A DNA stretch of 64,000 nucleotides from Cloacibacterium normanense (GCF_003860565.1 NZ_CP034157.1:558001-622000); one strand, 5' to 3'. Shown: positions 54,019 to 62,491, counted from the stretch's first letter. The notes: generated from the letters alone by a model not told the origin. Numbers and translations: made by a program.

Positions 54019-55215
54019 ATGATTTCAGAAAAATACCTTAAACACTTACAAAACGAGCTAGAAAATATCGAAAACGACGGATTGTACAAGCGTGAAAGAA
54101 TTATTACGTCTCAGCAGTCTGCAGAAATTGTAGCCAATGGAAAATCATTATTGAATTTCTGTGCCAATAATTATTTGGGACTTTCTAATCACCCAGAAGT
54201 GATGAAAGCATCTCAAGACATGATTGCTTCTCACGGTTACGGAATGTCATCGGTACGTTTTATCTGCGGAACTCAGGATATTCATAAAGAATTAGAAGCG
54301 AAAATTTCTGAATTTTTAGGAACCGAAGATACCATTTTGTACGCAGCAGCTTTTGATGCAAATGGTGGGGTATTTGAACCGCTTTTTACAGAAGAAGATG
54401 CTATTATTTCAGACGAGTTGAACCACGCTTCTATTATTGATGGAGTTCGTCTTTGTAAAGCAGCGAGATACAGATATAAAAATAATAATATGGAAGATTT
54501 AGAAGCACAACTTATTGAAGCTTCTAAACAAAATCACCGTTTCAAAATCATCGTAACAGATGGAGTTTTCTCAATGGACGGAATCGTAGCAGATTTAAAA
54601 GGTGTTTGCGATTTAGCAGAGAAATATGATGCGTTGGTAATGGTTGATGATTCTCACGCAACAGGTTTCATTGGTAAAACAGGTCGTGGAACACATGAAG
54701 CCAATGAAGTGATGGGAAGAGTAGATATTATTACTTCTACCTTAGGAAAAGCTTTGGGTGGCGCTTTGGGAGGTTTTACTTCTGGTAAAAAAGAAATTAT
54801 CGACATGCTTCGTCAGCGTTCGCGTCCGTATTTATTCTCAAATTCTCTAGCTCCAGGAATTGTAGGAGCAGCTTTGAAAGTTCTAGAAATGCTTTCTAAA
54901 GACACTTCATATCGTGATAAAGTCATGGAAAACGCAGAATATTTCCGTACGGAAATGAAAGCCAAAGGTTTTGATATTCCTGATGGTGATGCGGCGATTG
55001 TTCCGGTAATGTTATATGATGCGAAATTAGCGCAAACTTTTGCAGAAAAAATGATGGAAAACGGCGTTTATGTCATCGGTTTCTTCTACCCAGTTGTACC
55101 GAAAGGAAAAGCAAGAATTAGAGTTCAGCTTTCTGCGGGACATACCCGTGAACATTTAGATAAAGCCATTGCTGCTTTCGAAAAAGTAGGTAAAGAATTA
55201 GGCGTTATTTCTTAA
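54019..55215 (+). CDS. kbl: Kbl, glycine C-acetyltransferase
   Basis: 398 residues, PLP-dependent alpha-oxoamine synthase. The PLP lysine is Lys244 in [13 protein letters not shown], the same number as in the E. coli enzyme. Other blocks: [39 protein letters not shown] (in part), [49 protein letters not shown] and [20 protein letters not shown]. It links glycine and acetyl-CoA with 2-amino-3-ketobutyrate in threonine breakdown. No threonine dehydrogenase gene is nearby. Serine palmitoyltransferase-like use is less likely. Confidence 0.93.
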   Translation: MISEKYLKHLQNELENIENDGLYKRERIITSQQSAEIVANGKSLLNFCANNYLGLSNHPEVMKASQDMIASHGYGMSSVRFICGTQDIHKELEAKISEFLGTEDTILYAAAFDANGGVFEPLFTEEDAIISDELNHASIIDGVRLCKAARYRYKNNNMEDLEAQLIEASKQNHRFKIIVTDGVFSMDGIVADLKGVCDLAEKYDALVMVDDSHATGFIGKTGRGTHEANEVMGRVDIITSTLGKALGGALGGFTSGKKEIIDMLRQRSRPYLFSNSLAPGIVGAALKVLEMLSKDTSYRDKVMENAEYFRTEMKAKGFDIPDGDAAIVPVMLYDAKLAQTFAEKMMENGVYVIGFFYPVVPKGKARIRVQLSAGHTREHLDKAIAAFEKVGKELGVIS

Positions 55216-55239
55216 AAATTTAGATTCTTTAAGAAAGTT

Positions 55240-55285
55240 GCGGAGCAACGAACGATACATAAGCATCGGAATTCATTCTGATGTA
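55240..55285. repeat. Palindromic element copy after kbl
   Basis: GTTGC-GGA-GCAAC followed by GAACGAT, then CATCGGAAT-TC-ATTCTGATG. The same two hairpins, in the same order with compensated base changes, lie at 42715-42767 after purL. Confidence 0.7.
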
Positions 55286-55302
55286 AAATATAAAAATCAA
55301 TG

Positions 55303-55328
55303 AAAGCGGACTTTAGTCCGCTTTTTTG
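55303..55328 (+). terminator. Terminator downstream of kbl
   Basis: AAAGCGGACT-TT-AGTCCGCTTT, perfect 10-bp arms, followed by T's. Its right arm is the first base block of the 202-bp tandem unit. Confidence 0.85.
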
Positions 55329-55777
55329 TTTTAAAAAATTCTTTGGCTTTAGCCTAAACTTAAATTTTCCTCTCGCAAATTGTGCAGATTTTGCTGATTA
55401 TTATAATTTGCTAAATTTGAAAGAGTTTTCAATATTTACCGTTCCGTAGGAACGTAATGTGTGTAGAAAATCAGAAACAATAAAATGCGTTCAGTAAGAA
55501 CGCTATGTTTTTCTATAGTCCGCTTTTTTGTTTTGAAAATTCCTTTGGCTTTAGCCTAAACTTAAATTTTTCTCTCGCAAATTGAGCAGATTTTGCTGAT
55601 TATTATAATTTGCTAAATTTGAAAGAGTTTTCAATATTTACCGTTCCGTAGGAACGTAATGTGTGTAGAAAATCAGAAACAATAAAATGCGTTCAGTAAG
55701 AACGCTATGTTTTTCTATAGTCCGCTTTTTTGTTTTGAAAATTCCTTTGGCTTTAGCCTAAACTTAAATTTTTCTCT
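55315..55777 (+). repeat. 202-bp tandem duplication, two full copies and a partial third
   Basis: Units begin at 55315, 55517 and 55719. The first two differ at only a few positions near the start; the third is identical to unit 2 for about 60 bp and then diverges. Each unit holds GGCTTTAGCC, CGTTCCGTAGGAACG and GCGTTC-AGTAA-GAACGC palindromes. No gene inside. The span 55216-55906 has no open frame of note. Confidence 0.92.
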
Positions 55778-55860
55778 TGCTGATTTAACCGATTTAACAG
55801 ATGATTAAAAATAAAATCTGCTTAATCTGCACAATCTGCGAGAGTTTTTTACTATTTAAA
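55778..55860. repeat. AATCTGC-type degenerate repeat
   Basis: AATCTGC, TTAATCTGC and ACAATCTGCGAGAG follow in a row. A related TCTGTGTAATCTCTGAGA string lies at 60664-60681. Confidence 0.45.
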
Positions 55861-55906
55861 AAAGAGAAGTTTATCAATAGAATTGGAGTTTAAAAAATCC
55901 GCTTTT

Positions 55907-56368
55907 TTAGTTTCTTTTATTAAGATTAAATGGTTTTACTTTGGTAATGACCAATCCACTAATATAGTTTCGGTCTTGGTAAATCCAAACGCTTAAAAAT
56001 TGAATATCAGGATTCTTTTCCGTTTTGGTGTTGAAAACATATAATTCCACAGGATCTGTTGTCAATGAAGTTTTATGGATATAAGCAGAATTAAAATCTT
56101 GCAATTCTATTTTTCCTAAATCGGTTTCGTTTTTTTGACAGATATAACTTAACTTTTCCTCTAAAAACATCTCAAATTTCTTCGCAACATTGAATCTCTC
56201 AAAAGAGGTAAAGTTTTTATTTTCACATTTATTGAGAAACTCTTGAATAAAATTTTTGGCAATGGTTTGTCTTTCTGTATTGATGTTTTTATCTGAAATT
56301 TTCTTGTAAAAATTTTGAGCATTAAGAAGTTGACTAAAAAATAAGGCAATAATGATGAGGTTTTTCAT
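55907..56368 (-). CDS. Predicted secreted protein of unknown function
   Basis: 153 residues with signal peptide MKNLIIIALFFSQLLNAQ. A helical first half (IAKNFIQEFLNKCENKNF) with two cysteines in all (CENK, ICQKN) is followed by a beta-rich second half (VELYVFNTKTEKN, FLSVWIYQDRNYISGLVITK). I recognise no family. It starts 28 bp after mntA on the same strand and could be read through from the hepT-mntA operon, but its export makes a functional link unlikely. Confidence 0.6.
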   Translation of the reverse strand: MKNLIIIALFFSQLLNAQNFYKKISDKNINTERQTIAKNFIQEFLNKCENKNFTSFERFNVAKKFEMFLEEKLSYICQKNETDLGKIELQDFNSAYIHKTSLTTDPVELYVFNTKTEKNPDIQFLSVWIYQDRNYISGLVITKVKPFNLNKRN

Positions 56369-56395
56369 GGTAATTAGTTTTTTGTGAAAAAGTTT

Positions 56396-56698
56396 TTATT
56401 TTTTATAAAATATGATGCCACATCTCTTAATATGTTCTTTTACTTCTTCATTTTCAATGTTTTTATAAATCAATAAATCAAAAGTATAAGGTAATAATAA
56501 ATTATCTAATTCAATATTGATTTGATTTAAAATTCTAAGATTTATGTTACCAAAAATCACCAAATCTATATCAGAGTTATTACGGTAATTTCCTTTGGCT
56601 CGTGAACCAAAAATAATAACTTTTTCTATCTCTTGATTTTGAGAAAAAATTTTATGAATATTTTCAATTTCGGTATCTAAAAGTCCAAATTTCATCAT
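56396..56698 (-). CDS. mntA: MntA-like nucleotidyltransferase antitoxin
   Basis: 100 residues. The minimal nucleotidyltransferase motif is complete: Gly31-Ser32-x10-Asp43-x-Asp45 in FGSRAKGNYRNNSDIDLVIF. In characterised HepT-MntA pairs, MntA adds AMP residues to a tyrosine of HepT and so silences its RNase activity. It overlaps the hepT stop codon by one base (TAATG), as expected for translational coupling. Both metal-binding aspartates are present, so it should be active. Confidence 0.9.
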   Translation of the reverse strand: MMKFGLLDTEIENIHKIFSQNQEIEKVIIFGSRAKGNYRNNSDIDLVIFGNINLRILNQINIELDNLLLPYTFDLLIYKNIENEEVKEHIKRCGIIFYKK

Positions 56699-57162
56699 TA
56701 AAACAAATCTATTTGTTTATTTTGATCTAATTTTTCTTGCATTGTTTTCTTAAAATCTTCAAATGCATCATAATATTGATTAATGATTGCGGCATAGATT
56801 TCTTCTGCGGTTTCTTTGTCATACGTGTGAGAAGTTCTATTTCTGTTCTGTATCATTTCCATCCAAAGATGCCCATTTTTGATTAAATTCATTTTAAATG
56901 CTTCTCTGGTTGCATCTCTAGAGCCTCCTATTTCTGTATTTCCTTGATAATAGGCATAATCCTTCATTACGTTCCATGCTAACTCATGAGTATATTCAAA
57001 ACGTTGGATTAATCCTTCTTTCATCATTTCATTTAATACTTCATCTAAATTATCTTCCTCATTTTGATAATCTTCTCTAATGTATTCTATTGATTGCTGA
57101 AGTTTTTCTAGCGCTTTTTTATAATTAGAAAAACGCTGAATCCATCTTATATCTCTTTCCAT
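56698..57162 (-). CDS. hepT: HepT-like HEPN toxin (formerly nucleotidyltransferase substrate-binding protein, HI0074 family)
   Basis: 154 residues, all-helical. It has the HEPN RNase motif Arg107-x4-His112-x-Tyr114 in NRNRTSHTYD; in studied relatives the Arg/His pair cuts RNA and the Tyr is the AMPylation site. Preceding FEYTHELAWNVMKDYAYYQG and GGSRDATREAF match the HI0074 subgroup. It is followed by mntA with a one-base overlap and lies 28 bp downstream of the type IIG-like gene, so all three may be one transcript. Confidence 0.9.
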   Translation of the reverse strand: MERDIRWIQRFSNYKKALEKLQQSIEYIREDYQNEEDNLDEVLNEMMKEGLIQRFEYTHELAWNVMKDYAYYQGNTEIGGSRDATREAFKMNLIKNGHLWMEMIQNRNRTSHTYDKETAEEIYAAIINQYYDAFEDFKKTMQEKLDQNKQIDLF

Positions 57163-57190
57163 ATTACAAATGTAATTAAAAATTTAAGTC

Positions 57191-59728
57191 TTATTCTTTT
57201 AAGAAACCATATTCATACACTTTTGGTTCTATTTTTTTGGCTAGAATTTTTAGAGCAGAACGTAGTTCTGCAATGAGTTTCATATACGTTTCATCACCAC
57301 TTTTATTGTTCATCTTTCCTTTTTCGTTGCGTCCTTGGAAATGTTCTCTAATGTCATACAAACTAGCATTTACGTTATAAACACCCCGTCTTCCAACTGC
57401 GTTGGAATCCACCCCTCTGAAAGAGGGGAATTCTTGAGTGTGATAATATTTCCAAAGATTTCTACCCGCATCAAAAACAAGTTTAGCTTCTTCTGAAAAT
57501 TGCAATTTTGTAGACAACCCTTTCAGAGTTTCAAACTCTGAAAGGGTTTCTTTTTGTGAAAATAAATCTACATTTTGATTTTCTATTTTAACTTTTCCAT
57601 TGATAAAATCTGTCATAAAATTGCTTTCAAATTTACTTCTAGCGTTTACTTCTGCTTCGGTAAATGGAATCCAGTGGTTGGTTCCAAATTGTGATTGTAT
57701 ATTATTAGAAAACAAGGTAAAAGCAAGGCAATCATTTTGGAATTCTATGTCGGTTTTCCAACCATCATTTGGAAAAAGAAATTGGTCTCGGTCATTATAC
57801 CAAGTTGGATTAATGGATTTTCTAACAGCATAATAAATAGAAGAAATATTTAAATTATCTTCATTAATTTTGAAATAAATTCCATGACGAGTTCCTTCTA
57901 AATTTTGTATTGAAATTACATTATTGTTTTGAAAATCTGGAGCATCACCCATTAAAACACCAATAAATTTTTTTTCTTTCTTTATTTTATAGATATTTAG
58001 CCATTGATTAATTTTTCCTTTAATATCGTCATATGAATATATATTTTTATTTTTGAAAAAATCTCCATTTCTTTCATATAAATCAGAAAAAATATAATTG
58101 AATTTTTCTTTTATTTCTAAATTCCAAAAAAAGAAACCAATTGGAAACTGACCTTTTACATTATCAAAAGAATCGGCGGGAACTTCAAAAATTTTTTCGA
58201 GCTTCGCTCGAAATACTTCTCGGAAATCCAAGAAGTTAGAAGATTGCAAATTTTTCAAAGTTGAAAAATTTGCAATCTTACAAGTAGGGATTTCTTGATA
58301 TATTCTTATTAAAAATTGAGTAAATAATTCTTTACTTGCCTTACCTAAAATGTTTTTATATTTTATATAAGTTTTATTATCTGTAGAAGTTTTTGGTTTA
58401 CTTTTACCAGTTCCAATTCTTTCTTTTACATTTCCTGCTTCCGCATAAGGAGGATTTATATACACCACCAATTTCTTGCGTTTTTCTTCGTCTGTAATAA
58501 TGTTGTACAAATCATCGGGTAATTTTCCGCCTTTAGATTTTGGCAGAAATTCGTCATTCAAAAAATCAAACTGAAATACATAATCATGCAATAATATAGC
58601 GCCGTTTTCTATACGTTCGTGCATTGCATTTACATCAGATTGGTCTAGTGTAGAAGCAAAAATGTGGTATTTATTAGTAAGCCCAGCCAATAAATTTCCA
58701 GTTCCTGCAGCGCAGTCCCAAACATAATATTCTTCTTGCCAATCTTCTCCCAAAACTTCAGCAATGTATTTCTGCGACAGTTCCACCCAAATTCTTGGTG
58801 TAAAAAAAGCACCTTTTCTCTCTCTAATATCTTGCGGAACGAGTAAATCTTTTCTTTCTAAAATATAATTCTGAAATTCTTCAAGAGGCGGTCTTTTGTA
58901 TTTTTTCCAAAATTGTTCGTAAGGTTTTTTATCCTTGAAAGGAATGGTAGCATTAAACAAAGATTTCAGATTTTCTTTGGCAATTTCATAATGCCCGTTT
59001 CTGAAAACTACAAAAAGATTTTCAGAAATTGGCGTATCATCTTCTATTACAGGAGTTCCTTTGTCATCTACAAATAAATCTGCTAAAAAAAAACTATTGT
59101 CTAAAATGTTTTGTTTTTTACCATCTTCCCAATTAAAATCTATATAAGGTTTTACTTGTTCTACCCAGCGTAAATAGATAGGGACAAAATTGTTTTTATT
59201 AATTAGAATTTTACCAGATTCTGTAGCCTTTGCAAGATTATTTTTAATGAAAAACTTGAGTTCTTTTTCATCTTTTAGAAAATCATACAAATAATCATTT
59301 TTGTCTAAAGATTTTTGTACATGTTCTCTAATAATTGCAAATTCTTTGGTGTTTTGATTGCTACTGGTAACATTCCAGTTAAAATCATTGAGCGAAAAAA
59401 TGTTTAATACAGCGTTATAAGGAATAAAAGCAATCTTTTTGCCATCAAAAGCTCCTAAAAAAGCAGGAGGTAAAGTTTTGTCAAAAGTTTTAGCTTTACC
59501 AATGGTTAGAATTAATTGTGCAAACATAGCAATCACATCATAATCACCAGTTTTAGCTTCTGCCCAAAGTAAATTTATATCATCAAATAATTGAGTTTGT
59601 TTTGGGTTTTTATTTTTCGGAGTAATGCAGAAATCTATATTTCCTAAAATTTTGTAATCGTATTCTGAGAAAAAGTCGTCTCTTACTTTAATTTTAATTT
59701 CTTCTTCTCGGATATTTGCGTATTTCAT
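57191..59728 (-). CDS. Type IIG-like restriction-modification enzyme: N-terminal nuclease fused to adenine-specific DNA methyltransferase
   Basis: 845 residues. Near the N-terminus Asp32 in GNIDFCI, Glu57-x-Lys59 in LLWAEAKTGD and Gln71 form a PD-(D/E)xK nuclease pattern. The methyltransferase has the SAM site DCAAGTGNLL (Asp338) and catalytic NPPY at 425-428 in VVYINPPYAEAG, an N6-adenine (Eco57I-like) type. A putative target-recognition region follows (about 560-740), then the conserved LWKYYHTQE and YNVNASLYDIREHFQGRNEKG (in part) blocks. Five perfect inverted repeats sit in its frame. No separate R, M or S genes are beside it. Followed by hepT-mntA. Confidence 0.82.
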   Translation of the reverse strand: MKYANIREEEIKIKVRDDFFSEYDYKILGNIDFCITPKNKNPKQTQLFDDINLLWAEAKTGDYDVIAMFAQLILTIGKAKTFDKTLPPAFLGAFDGKKIAFIPYNAVLNIFSLNDFNWNVTSSNQNTKEFAIIREHVQKSLDKNDYLYDFLKDEKELKFFIKNNLAKATESGKILINKNNFVPIYLRWVEQVKPYIDFNWEDGKKQNILDNSFFLADLFVDDKGTPVIEDDTPISENLFVVFRNGHYEIAKENLKSLFNATIPFKDKKPYEQFWKKYKRPPLEEFQNYILERKDLLVPQDIRERKGAFFTPRIWVELSQKYIAEVLGEDWQEEYYVWDCAAGTGNLLAGLTNKYHIFASTLDQSDVNAMHERIENGAILLHDYVFQFDFLNDEFLPKSKGGKLPDDLYNIITDEEKRKKLVVYINPPYAEAGNVKERIGTGKSKPKTSTDNKTYIKYKNILGKASKELFTQFLIRIYQEIPTCKIANFSTLKNLQSSNFLDFREVFRAKLEKIFEVPADSFDNVKGQFPIGFFFWNLEIKEKFNYIFSDLYERNGDFFKNKNIYSYDDIKGKINQWLNIYKIKKEKKFIGVLMGDAPDFQNNNVISIQNLEGTRHGIYFKINEDNLNISSIYYAVRKSINPTWYNDRDQFLFPNDGWKTDIEFQNDCLAFTLFSNNIQSQFGTNHWIPFTEAEVNARSKFESNFMTDFINGKVKIENQNVDLFSQKETLSEFETLKGLSTKLQFSEEAKLVFDAGRNLWKYYHTQEFPSFRGVDSNAVGRRGVYNVNASLYDIREHFQGRNEKGKMNNKSGDETYMKLIAELRSALKILAKKIEPKVYEYGFLKE
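57391..57428. repeat. Two in-frame palindromes in the type IIG-like gene (codons about 767-780)
   Basis: TTCCAAC-TGC-GTTGGAA at 57391-57407 and CCCCTCT-GAA-AGAGGGG at 57412-57428. They encode FPSFRGVDSNAVGRRGV, which separates two conserved blocks of the protein and looks like an inserted palindromic element. Confidence 0.8.
57516..57548. repeat. 33-bp in-frame palindrome in the type IIG-like gene (codons about 727-738)
   Basis: AACCCTTTCAGAGTTT and AAACTCTGAAAGGGTT, perfect 16-bp arms around a single C. Encodes ETLSEFETLKGL. Confidence 0.9.
58195..58213. repeat. In-frame palindrome in the type IIG-like gene (codons about 506-512)
   Basis: TTTCGAGC-TTC-GCTCGAAA, perfect 8-bp arms. Encodes FRAKLEK. 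Confidence 0.75.
58240..58279. repeat. 40-bp in-frame palindrome in the type IIG-like gene (codons about 484-497)
   Basis: Arms of 19 bp around a 2-base centre (58240-58258 and 58261-58279), perfect; the left arm begins AAGATTGCAAATTTTTCAA. Encodes KIANFSTLKNLQS. Confidence 0.9.
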
Positions 59729-59896
59729 TTGTTGATTATTATTTTTTAATGGTCAAATGCAATCACTTATTACAAGCGTTTTTGATTTTGAACATTAATA
59801 AAAGTGATTTCATGGTTTATAAAGTAATTCTTAAATCCAAATATACAAAAACACTCGCAATTTTTCCCTATTTTCGCCAACTCATAACTCAATCAA

Positions 59897-60328
59897 ATGT
59901 TCAGCAAAGAAGAAGATGCTAAAATAAAAAAGGAATTTTGGACCAGTTTCGGGAAGTCGTTTCCGAGAAAATGGATTTTGTATGATACTAAAATCAAAGA
60001 TTTCGCCTTTAAATTCTATTGTGATAACAAAAAAGCTGAGGTTTCTATAGACATAGAAATGAAAGATGAAATCTTCCGAAATGCTTATTATGAAAAGCTT
60101 TGGTCTTTAGAAGGAATTTTAGAAGATGAACTGAAATGCGAGGTGTATAAAGATGAATTCTACACCTTAGAAAACGGAAAAGTGATTTCCAGATTTTGGG
60201 TAGAAAAACATAGCGTTTCCATCTACAATAAAAACACTTGGCGAGAAATTTTCGAGTTTTTTGTCGAAAAAATGACCGCTTTTGAAATGGTGTATTATGA
60301 ATATGAGGAGTTTATAAAAGATGTGTAA
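59897..60328 (+). CDS. DUF4268-type protein
   Basis: 143 residues. FWTSFGKSFPRKWILYDTKIK (in part), FAFKFYCDNKKAEVSIDIEM, YYEKLWSLEGILEDEL and the C-terminal FEFFVEKMTAFEMVYYEYEEF fit the DUF4268 domain, a small alpha/beta domain often found alone or at the end of nuclease-like proteins. Function unknown. It is divergent from the type IIG-like gene with a 168-bp gap. Whether it belongs to that defence locus cannot be told. Confidence 0.75.
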   Translation: MFSKEEDAKIKKEFWTSFGKSFPRKWILYDTKIKDFAFKFYCDNKKAEVSIDIEMKDEIFRNAYYEKLWSLEGILEDELKCEVYKDEFYTLENGKVISRFWVEKHSVSIYNKNTWREIFEFFVEKMTAFEMVYYEYEEFIKDV

Positions 60329-60681
60329 AAGAATCAAGTAAAAAGTAAAAAGAGCCAAGCGAAAGTACCCAAAGTATTCACATGGTTTTTAAGTTTTTAA
60401 AGTATATAAAGACGCTTCGTTTTTTTTAAACGAAGCGTCTTGTTTTATCTCAAAAAAATCTTTGCGACTTTTGTGAAAAACTATCACAAAGTTCTCAAAG
60501 GCATCACAAAGTTCACAAAATTAAGATTCTTGAGACGCTTTGCTTTTCAAAGCTCACTTTTAATTATTATACAAAAAACTCTACGAACTCTGTGTTAAAT
60601 AAAATCTTTGCGAGCATTGCGTAAAAATCTTTGCGATTTTGCGAGAAATAATTCCGTGAAAATCTGTGTAATCTCTGAGAA
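60329..60681. repeat. 353-bp repeat-rich gap between DUF4268 and gldG
   Basis: It holds a 13-bp-arm hairpin (60410-60440) and then degenerate tracts of ATCTTTGCGA, TTGCGTAAAAATCTTTGCG and TCACAAAGTTC/TCACAAAG, of the same family as 49760-49805. No open frame of note on the plus strand; no tRNA-like fold was seen. Confidence 0.6.
60410..60446. terminator. Terminator-like hairpin downstream of DUF4268 and gldG
   Basis: AGACGCTTCGTTT pairs with AAACGAAGCGTCT across five T's, then TGTTTT. It lies between convergent genes. Confidence 0.7.
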
Positions 60682-62340
60682 CTATTGCCCAAATTTCTTC
60701 TTTCTCAACCAGAAGAAAACTCCACCCAAAATTCCTAAAATTGCCAAAGGTGTCAATAAATTAAACCATTGCCAGTTTGTTTTTTCTTCGTCTATTCTTC
60801 TTCTGTCAAGCAAGCGAGATTCTATATTTCTGTTTCTTAATTCAATTAAATTAGAATCATCGAGAAGCCAATCTAAGCAATTTCTCAGAAATTGTTCGTT
60901 TCCGTAAAGTTGGTCGGTCAATAAATCTGCTCCCAAAGGTAAGTTTTGACCTTTCATCATTTGATTTCGGCCAACATCACCATCAGAAATAACAATCATT
61001 TTATTGTTTCCAGCAACTTCATTTTTAAAATTAGGGAAACCGTTTTTCTCACTTCTATTCGCATACGCAGAAGTAAATTTACCTTCTAAACTCACCGCAA
61101 AAATCTTAGGAGTTGTAGGTTTTTCCATTACAGAAAGACTGTCAAGATTCGCCATTTCTGATAGTTCTACATAATTAGGAACCGACTTAGTAGTGGTTCT
61201 TTCACTCGATTCGTAAAGCACTTGAGTTTTGATATTTTTTCTTCCTAACGTATCAATAGCCGTTGGGAATTCAAATTTTACAGGATTGATGTTTTTGGTA
61301 ATCGGATTGTTGTTTTCATTAATTCCCAAAGGAAAATAAGGCCAAATTAAGTTGGTGTATTGAGGATTTCCTGCCACTTCGCCAACTTGCAATCTAATCA
61401 AAGCAGATTTTTGGAAATCTTTAATCAATGGCGCATTGATTCTCACGCCATAATTAAAGAAAAAATCAGTCATATTAATGTCGATAGGATAAGCCATGAG
61501 TTTTTTCTTGGTCATCAAAGTATCCATTTCTGCATTCACGGCGTCAATCATCCAAAGTGTTTTTCCTCCGTTCATAATGTATTGGTCTAGAATCACTTTT
61601 TCACCATCAGTAAAGGCTTTTCTAGGCTTTGCAATCACCAAAGCATCCATTCTTTCTAAATTCGGAAGATCTTCTAAAGTCAACTCTTTTTTGTTTACAG
61701 GAATTACAGGACCAGCATTGTAATTTTCGAGCGTCATGTCCATAAAACTACGGAATTCATCTACTCTTAATTCATCTTGATTCACCAAAACACCTACGTT
61801 TTTCTTTTGGTCTGCCACCAAAGATTTAATGGTAGATGCGAAGTTAAATTCCAGATTTTCAATGGATTTGGTTAACTGTTCCGCTGCATCTATTCCCATT
61901 TGATTGGTAATGAGCGAAATAGAAGTTCCGTAACCTTTATATTTAAGTGCTGCGTAAGGAAAAAGCACGATTTGAGAAACTTTTCCGTCTTTCATATCGG
62001 GCAACATAGAAGGTTGCATTCCCATTGCTTGAAGCGTGTCTTGAGACATTTTGGTCGCAATAGGATCTATGAATTTATAGTCTATTTTCGGATTGATTTT
62101 TCTGAATTCTTCCAAAAGAAACTGCGTTTCGTTCTGCAATTGCTTAAAACTTGCAGGAAAATCACCTTCCAGATAAACTTCTACAGTCAGTGGTTCTTTT
62201 ACAGACTTCAGCGTTTCTACCGTAGCATCAGAAAGGGTGTAACGCTTTTCTTTAGTCAAATCAAAACGATGAGAAAATACCCCGAAAATCCCTAAAAATA
62301 GGATGATGGCTGGAATAATATATTTTAAATTTTGTTTCAT
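60682..62340 (-). CDS. gldG: GldG, gliding-associated ABC transporter substrate-binding component
   Basis: 552 residues. One N-terminal (YIIPAIILFLGIFGVFS) and one C-terminal (LLTPLAILGILGGVFFWL) membrane helix flank a large periplasmic domain with RFDLTKEKRYTLSDATVETL, VEVYLEGDFPASFKQLQNE (in part), GKTLWMIDAVNAEMDTL and VISDGDVGRNQM, all typical of GldG. With GldF and the ATPase GldA it forms an ABC transporter required for gliding in F. johnsoniae, although some gliders lack it. No gldA gene is in the window. It follows gldF by 151 bp. Confidence 0.95.
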   Translation of the reverse strand: MKQNLKYIIPAIILFLGIFGVFSHRFDLTKEKRYTLSDATVETLKSVKEPLTVEVYLEGDFPASFKQLQNETQFLLEEFRKINPKIDYKFIDPIATKMSQDTLQAMGMQPSMLPDMKDGKVSQIVLFPYAALKYKGYGTSISLITNQMGIDAAEQLTKSIENLEFNFASTIKSLVADQKKNVGVLVNQDELRVDEFRSFMDMTLENYNAGPVIPVNKKELTLEDLPNLERMDALVIAKPRKAFTDGEKVILDQYIMNGGKTLWMIDAVNAEMDTLMTKKKLMAYPIDINMTDFFFNYGVRINAPLIKDFQKSALIRLQVGEVAGNPQYTNLIWPYFPLGINENNNPITKNINPVKFEFPTAIDTLGRKNIKTQVLYESSERTTTKSVPNYVELSEMANLDSLSVMEKPTTPKIFAVSLEGKFTSAYANRSEKNGFPNFKNEVAGNNKMIVISDGDVGRNQMMKGQNLPLGADLLTDQLYGNEQFLRNCLDWLLDDSNLIELRNRNIESRLLDRRRIDEEKTNWQWFNLLTPLAILGILGGVFFWLRKKKFGQ

Positions 62341-62357
62341 TTTTTATTTTAAATTTT

Positions 62358-62441
62358 AAACCACAAAAGAGACAAAAGCTTTTGTTGCTTTTTAAGTTTT
62401 TCAAAAGTAAAAAAAAGGAGAATTTTCTTTTTTTACTTTTG
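62358..62441. repeat. Dispersed repeat and hairpin between gldF and gldG
   Basis: ACCACAAAAGAGACAAAAG resembles 9548-9566. At 62402-62441 CAAAAGTAAAAAAAAG faces CTTTTTTTACTTTTG across about 10 bases, a long A/T hairpin with one bulge. It may process or weakly end the gldF transcript. Confidence 0.5.
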
Positions 62442-62491
62442 GCTTGCTTTATTTTTCAATCAATTCTTTGGTTGCTTTTGCGGTTAAATAA

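Noticed and set aside
55315-55777. 202-bp direct repeats as a CRISPR or transposon long repeats
   Set aside because: The copies are directly adjacent with no unique spacer or inserted gene between them.
59716-59922. 68-residue plus-strand frame upstream of DUF4268
   Set aside because: It overlaps both neighbouring gene starts and has no recognisable features.
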